The notes under the pieces: model-generated
Databases searched by the model: none
What the model was told of the DNA's origin: nothing
Seen by the model: the letters and a program-made list of their open reading frames with translations, nothing else
NCBI RefSeq assembly: GCF_000170955.2
Contig: NZ_ABCY02000001.1
Location: 614,194-678,193, forward strand
Origin: Borreliella valaisiana VS116
GTDB taxonomy: Bacteria; Spirochaetota; Spirochaetia; Borreliales; Borreliaceae
Reading direction: 5' to 3'
DNA: 64,000 nt
In this document: positions 60,509-64,000 of the stretch, in pieces
Layout of the letters: each line of letters opens with the position of its first letter
How positions within the stretch are numbered: the stretch's first letter is position 1
Translations under genes and position numbers: made by a program

Positions 60509-61945
60509 ATGAAAGAAAAAAGTGTTTCTAATTTCGATATTGTAATTTTTGGAGTTACCGGGAATTTGTCTAGAAAAAAACTTATTCCGTCACTTTTTAA
60601 TTTGTTTAAAAATAAATGCATTAGCAATTTCAGGGTTATTGGTTTTTCTCGTAAAATTTTTACAGATAAAGAATTTAGATTATATATTAAAGATTCTTTA
60701 TGGCAGGAAGAGACTGATTCTTTGATTGAAATTTTTTTAAATTTCTTTATTTATGTATTTGGTGATTTTAATGAAAAAGAGCCTTATAAAAAATTATTTA
60801 AATTTTTAGATAAAAACCGAGAAACAATATATTATCTTTCAACGTCTCCCATATTTTATGGACCAATAATTAACCATTTGAAGAAGTATTCTTTAAGTGA
60901 AAGATTAACTTTGTCAAAAATAGTTCTTGAGAAGCCTTTTGGGTCTAGTCTTGAGACAGCAAGAAAATTAAATAGTTTGCTCTATTCTGCTTTTAGAGAA
61001 GATCAAATTTATAGAATAGATCACTATTTAGGTAAAGAAACAGTTCAAAATATTTTTACATTTAGATTTGGCAATTCCATTTTTGAAAATATTTGGAATA
61101 ATCGTTATGTAGATTTTGTTCAGATTACAGTAGCAGAAGAATTGGGTCTTGATGGGAGAGCTGAGTATTACGATTCTGTTGGAGCTTTAAAGGATATGGT
61201 TCAAAATCATATTTTACAATTGTTAAGTCTTGTTGCAATGGAATCTCCTATTAAATTTGATTCTGAGTTTATTCATGATGAGAAGGTAAAAGTTTTAAAA
61301 AGTTTAAGGAAAATTAGCAAAGAGGATATTAAGAACTGCATTGTTAAGGGGCAATATATAGGTTCACAAATTCAAGGGGTTTTTAAAAAAGGCTATAAAG
61401 ATGAAACAGAATCTTTGGGAAATTCAAGCACTGAAACTTATTTAGCCATGAAAGTGTTTATTAATAATTGGCGCTGGTCTGGTGTTCCTTTTTATCTTAG
61501 AACTGGCAAAGGGCTTGCTAGGAAATTTTCAGAAATATATATTCAATTTAAAAAACCAAGCTTTACTCTTTTTAACAATAGTTCTGTTGATTTTTCCAAT
61601 GCTTTAATATTTAGGATTCAGCCAAGAGATGGAATTGAAATTAAATTCAATACCAAAAAACCTGGATATAATTATGAAATTCAAACTGCTAATATGGAGT
61701 TTTCATATCATGGGACATTTAAAAGATTATTTGATGAGGCTTATGAGCGTTTATTGTTAGATGCTTTTTTAGGGGATGGCACTTTGTATGCTACAAGTGA
61801 TGAGATTGAAAGTTCTTGGGAATTTGTTTCAGATATTGCAAATAAATGGGCAGATATTGAAATTTGTGATTATTTTTATGGGTCTGAAGGACCAAAAGAG
61901 ATAGATTCTATTTTAGAAAAAGATCATTTTTGGCGTAAAATTTAA
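60509..61945 (+). CDS. zwf: Glucose-6-phosphate 1-dehydrogenase
   Basis: Entry enzyme of the oxidative pentose phosphate pathway, giving NADPH; 478 residues. The catalytic motif RIDHYLGKE is at residues 169-177 with active His and Lys, and KPFGSSLETARKLN is typical. The dinucleotide-binding loop reads GVTGNLSRKK (residues 15-24), with Asn19 where most family members have Asp (GxxGDL). The ATG at 60509 has no strong ribosome site (GATCGGATT). Divergent from pncB across 127 bp. Confidence 0.95.
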   Translation: MKEKSVSNFDIVIFGVTGNLSRKKLIPSLFNLFKNKCISNFRVIGFSRKIFTDKEFRLYIKDSLWQEETDSLIEIFLNFFIYVFGDFNEKEPYKKLFKFLDKNRETIYYLSTSPIFYGPIINHLKKYSLSERLTLSKIVLEKPFGSSLETARKLNSLLYSAFREDQIYRIDHYLGKETVQNIFTFRFGNSIFENIWNNRYVDFVQITVAEELGLDGRAEYYDSVGALKDMVQNHILQLLSLVAMESPIKFDSEFIHDEKVKVLKSLRKISKEDIKNCIVKGQYIGSQIQGVFKKGYKDETESLGNSSTETYLAMKVFINNWRWSGVPFYLRTGKGLARKFSEIYIQFKKPSFTLFNNSSVDFSNALIFRIQPRDGIEIKFNTKKPGYNYEIQTANMEFSYHGTFKRLFDEAYERLLLDAFLGDGTLYATSDEIESSWEFVSDIANKWADIEICDYFYGSEGPKEIDSILEKDHFWRKI

Positions 61946-62240
61946 TTTTTCAGTTTTTAAAAAGATAAACAAGATAAAAAATTTATGTAATTTATTTCTA
62001 TTGTTCCTATTTATTTTTAATGTTTATTCTATTTGTAATTTAACGTCAGCAAATTTTTATTTCTTTCGACTTAGTAGTAAAGTTTGTGATAAATTAATTT
62101 TTTTTAAAAATTTTAAGAAAATTAAAGATTTTTGTTCTTGAATTGATTACAAGTTTATGCATCGATTAATAATTTGCGTTATTATTAAAAAAATATAAGT
62201 AATCTTTTTAAAAAACAGTACTTATATTTAAAGGATGTAT
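61946..62240. other. Gene-free interval with structured nhaC leader
   Basis: 295 bp, A/T-rich, without an ORF of note. Its right end holds two inverted repeats: 8-bp arms 62166-62173/62181-62188, and 11-bp arms AAATATAAGTA / TACTTATATTT at 62191-62201/62219-62229. The second ends directly before the AAAGGA ribosome site of the next gene. No RNA gene is evident. Confidence 0.6.
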
Positions 62241-63584
62241 ATGGAAAATATTGAAGTAAAAGCCCAACCAAGTTTTTTTGGACTTGTTCCTTTTTTCGTT
62301 TTTATTATTATGTATTTGTGCACAGGAATTTATTTAGGGTTTCTTGGCGTAGAAATGGCTTTTTATCAGCTTCCAGCTAGCGTTGCAATGTTTTTTGCTT
62401 CTATTGTTTGTTTTTTAGGGTTTAAAGGAAAATTTTCTGACAAAATTCACATATTTATTAAAGGAGCCGCTCAGTATGACATTATACTAATGTGTCTTAT
62501 TTTTATGCTTTCTGGGGCCTTTTCTTCTCTTTGCAAAGAAATAGGCTGTGTTGAAACTGTAGCAAATTTGGGAATTAAATATATTAATCCTAATTGGATT
62601 GTTTCTGGTATATTTTTTATAACTTGCTTTCTCTCTTTTTCTGCGGGTACTTCTGTTGGATCTATTGTTGCAATTGCTCCTATTGCTTTTAATATTGCCG
62701 TGAAAAGCAATATTAATCCGAATTTAATGGCAGCATCTGTAATGTGTGGAGCTATGTTTGGAGATAATCTTTCTTTAATATCAGATACAACTATTGTTTC
62801 TAGTCGAACTCAAGGCAGTAGTATTTTAAATGTTTTTATTAGTAGTAGTTTTTATGCTTTTCCATCTGCTATACTAACTTTTTTTTCTTTTTTCTTTCTT
62901 TCTGGAAATTTGCTTAATACTACAAACTTTCTACATGAAAGTTCAATAGATTTTGTGAAAACTGTGCCTTATTTAATAATTATATTTTTTTCTTTGGCTG
63001 GAATGAATGTTTTTCTAGTTCTTTTTTTTGGTATATTTTCTATATGTATTATTAGTGTTTTGTATAGTAATTTATACTTTTTAGATGTAATAAAAAACAT
63101 TAATAAAGGGTTTTTAAATATGGCGGATTTGATTTTTCTCTCAATCTTAACAGGGGGAGTTTCTTTTATTGCGATTCATAATGGAGGCTTCAAATGGTTG
63201 CTTATTAAATTGAAATCTTTGGTTAGAGGAAAAAGTTCGGCTGAATTTTCTATTGGTGTTTTTGTTTCAATAGTTGACATTTTTCTTGCTAATAACACAA
63301 TTGCCATACTTATTTGTGGCAAAGTAGCAAAAAATATAGCTTTTGAAAATAACATCGGCCCTCAAAGAAGTGCGTCTATTTTAGATATGTTCTCGTGTAT
63401 TTTTCAAGGTATTATTCCTTATGGCGCTCAAATGATTATTTTAGTAGGCTTTTCAAATGGGCTTGTGTCGCCAATTAGCATTTTACCATTTTTAGTTTAT
63501 TTTGGATTTTTATTGTTTTTTGTTATTTTATCTATTTGTGGAATTGATATAAAAAAAGTTTTTTTATATTTTTCAAAAAAATAA
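62241..63584 (+). CDS. nhaC: NhaC-family Na+/H+ antiporter, first copy
   Basis: Inner-membrane antiporter of about 447 residues with 10-12 hydrophobic segments. NhaC family features are FFGLVPFFVFIIMYLCTGI at the start, SAGTSVGSIVAIAPIAFN, the GAMFGDNLSLISDTTI loop with its acidic residue in the membrane (the strongest family marker), and IPYGAQMIILVG near the end. I use ATG 62241 because AAAGGA lies six bases before it; ATG 62235 is too close. The true exchanged ion or amino acid is not certain, since the wider family includes malate/lactate and amino-acid antiporters. Confidence 0.92.
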   Translation: MENIEVKAQPSFFGLVPFFVFIIMYLCTGIYLGFLGVEMAFYQLPASVAMFFASIVCFLGFKGKFSDKIHIFIKGAAQYDIILMCLIFMLSGAFSSLCKEIGCVETVANLGIKYINPNWIVSGIFFITCFLSFSAGTSVGSIVAIAPIAFNIAVKSNINPNLMAASVMCGAMFGDNLSLISDTTIVSSRTQGSSILNVFISSSFYAFPSAILTFFSFFFLSGNLLNTTNFLHESSIDFVKTVPYLIIIFFSLAGMNVFLVLFFGIFSICIISVLYSNLYFLDVIKNINKGFLNMADLIFLSILTGGVSFIAIHNGGFKWLLIKLKSLVRGKSSAEFSIGVFVSIVDIFLANNTIAILICGKVAKNIAFENNIGPQRSASILDMFSCIFQGIIPYGAQMIILVGFSNGLVSPISILPFLVYFGFLLFFVILSICGIDIKKVFLYFSKK

Positions 63585-63602
63585 AAATTTTGAAAAATAT
63601 AA
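63564..63602. terminator. Hairpin overlapping the end of the first nhaC gene
   Basis: 15-bp perfect A/T-rich stem (63564-63578 and 63588-63602) with a 9-nt loop. The loop contains the TAA stop codon (63582-63584) of the upstream gene. May terminate or attenuate transcription into the second copy, or protect mRNA ends. Confidence 0.5.
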
Positions 63603-63688
63603 GACTTGCATTGTTCGATTTTATTATTTTTAACTTTGTTTAGAATAAATTATTTTTAATTGTATTATATGATTTAGGAGGTTTTAAA

Positions 63689-64000
63689 TTGGAAAGAGAA
63701 ACTAATATAGTTCCAAATTTTTGGGGACTTATGCCTTTTTTTCTTTTTATAGGAATTTATATTGGCACTGGACTTGTTCTTTATTTTAATGGTATAGAAA
63801 AGGCATTTTATCAAATGCCTCCCGTATTTGCTATGTTTATTGCTATTGTTTTAACATTTATTATTTTTAAGGGATCTTTTTTAGCAAAAATGAATAAATT
63901 TATTGAAGGGTGTGCTCAACGAGATGTTATTTTTATATCTTTAATATTTATGCTATCTGGTGCTTTTTCTGCTGTTTGTAAAGAAATAGGAAGTGTTGAA
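63689..64000 (+). CDS. nhaC: NhaC-family Na+/H+ antiporter, second copy, 5' part
   Basis: 104 codons visible, cut by the window end. The start is TTG at 63689 with a strong AGGAGG seven bases upstream. The N-terminus FWGLMPFFLFIGIYIGTGL and the LIFMLSGAFSAVCKEIGSVE segment align residue by residue with the first copy (FFGLVPFFVFIIMYLCTGI; LIFMLSGAFSSLCKEIGCVE), so this is a tandem paralogue. Divergence is large enough for an old duplication. Confidence 0.92.
   Translation, partial: MERETNIVPNFWGLMPFFLFIGIYIGTGLVLYFNGIEKAFYQMPPVFAMFIAIVLTFIIFKGSFLAKMNKFIEGCAQRDVIFISLIFMLSGAFSAVCKEIGSVE

Overview
The window is a low-G+C, densely coded chromosomal segment from a Lyme-group spirochaete (Borrelia/Borreliella burgdorferi sensu lato). 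The evidence is the outer-membrane protein P66, the very A/T-rich codon use, and a gene order (acyl-CoA ligase, argS, two chemoreceptors, murB, cysS, glyA, p66, lactate permease ... recDBC, pncB, zwf, nhaC, nhaC) that I remember as the BB0593-BB0638 block of B. burgdorferi B31. The P66 here is 621 residues and differs from my memory of B31 (618) in its hydrophilic variable stretch, so this is probably another species or strain; that is from memory and not computed. I see no insertion sequence, phage, plasmid-type gene, rRNA or CRISPR array.

Layout. 1-3549: the 3' part of an acyl-CoA synthetase gene converges on argS, which follows a membrane-protein gene with an RnfE/NqrD-like tail. 3571-8192: two divergently transcribed chemoreceptor genes. 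8189-14195: murB, then a rightward run cysS, a membrane-anchored IPT/transglutaminase-fold protein, glyA and a DjlA-like J-domain protein. 14254-17881: p66 and lctP on the minus strand, separated by a perfect 29-bp inverted repeat. 17953-23190: dacA, cheD, uvrD/pcrA and pepD. 23306-23714: four tRNA genes (His, Arg, Leu, Gly). 23755-29596: tig, clpP, clpX, lon and a 50-residue basic protein, a proteostasis cluster. 29656-31806: rpsD, initiator tRNA and a CDF metal transporter carrying an N-terminal acetyltransferase-like domain. 31928-37547: a small unknown protein, cdd, a DHH phosphoesterase, nagZ, a CAT-anticodon tRNA, a DJ-1 family protein and ackA. 37573-45977: mfd, two exported or cell-wall proteins including a five-LysM amidase, tRNA-Asn, rnmV and an M18 aminopeptidase. 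46065-50079: a lipoprotein, the divergent fructose PTS pair fruA/fruK and a small exported Cys-rich membrane protein. 50239-60381: tRNA-Asp, then recD-recB-recC-pncB in one tight leftward operon. 60509-64000: zwf and two tandem nhaC-type antiporters, the second cut by the window end.

Functional themes are glycolytic energy metabolism with acetate/lactate handling (fruA, fruK, zwf, ackA, lctP), peptidoglycan synthesis and turnover (murB, dacA, nagZ, LysM amidase), recombination and repair (mfd, uvrD, recBCD), proteolysis (clpXP, lon, pepD, apeB) and chemotaxis (two MCPs, cheD). Non-coding structure is rich for so compact a genome. Convergent gene pairs are separated by perfect hairpins that in several cases include stop codons or the last codons. 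Three single tRNA genes have near-consensus or fully consensus sigma-70 promoters, two of them overlapping the 3' end of the neighbouring coding sequence. Several SD sites sit beside inverted repeats.

I found no clearly new multi-gene system. The most unusual protein architectures are the acetyltransferase-like/CDF fusion, the Cys-less transglutaminase-fold protein and the lone RnfE/NqrD-like membrane protein. The most unusual non-coding element is the 29-bp palindrome between lctP and p66.
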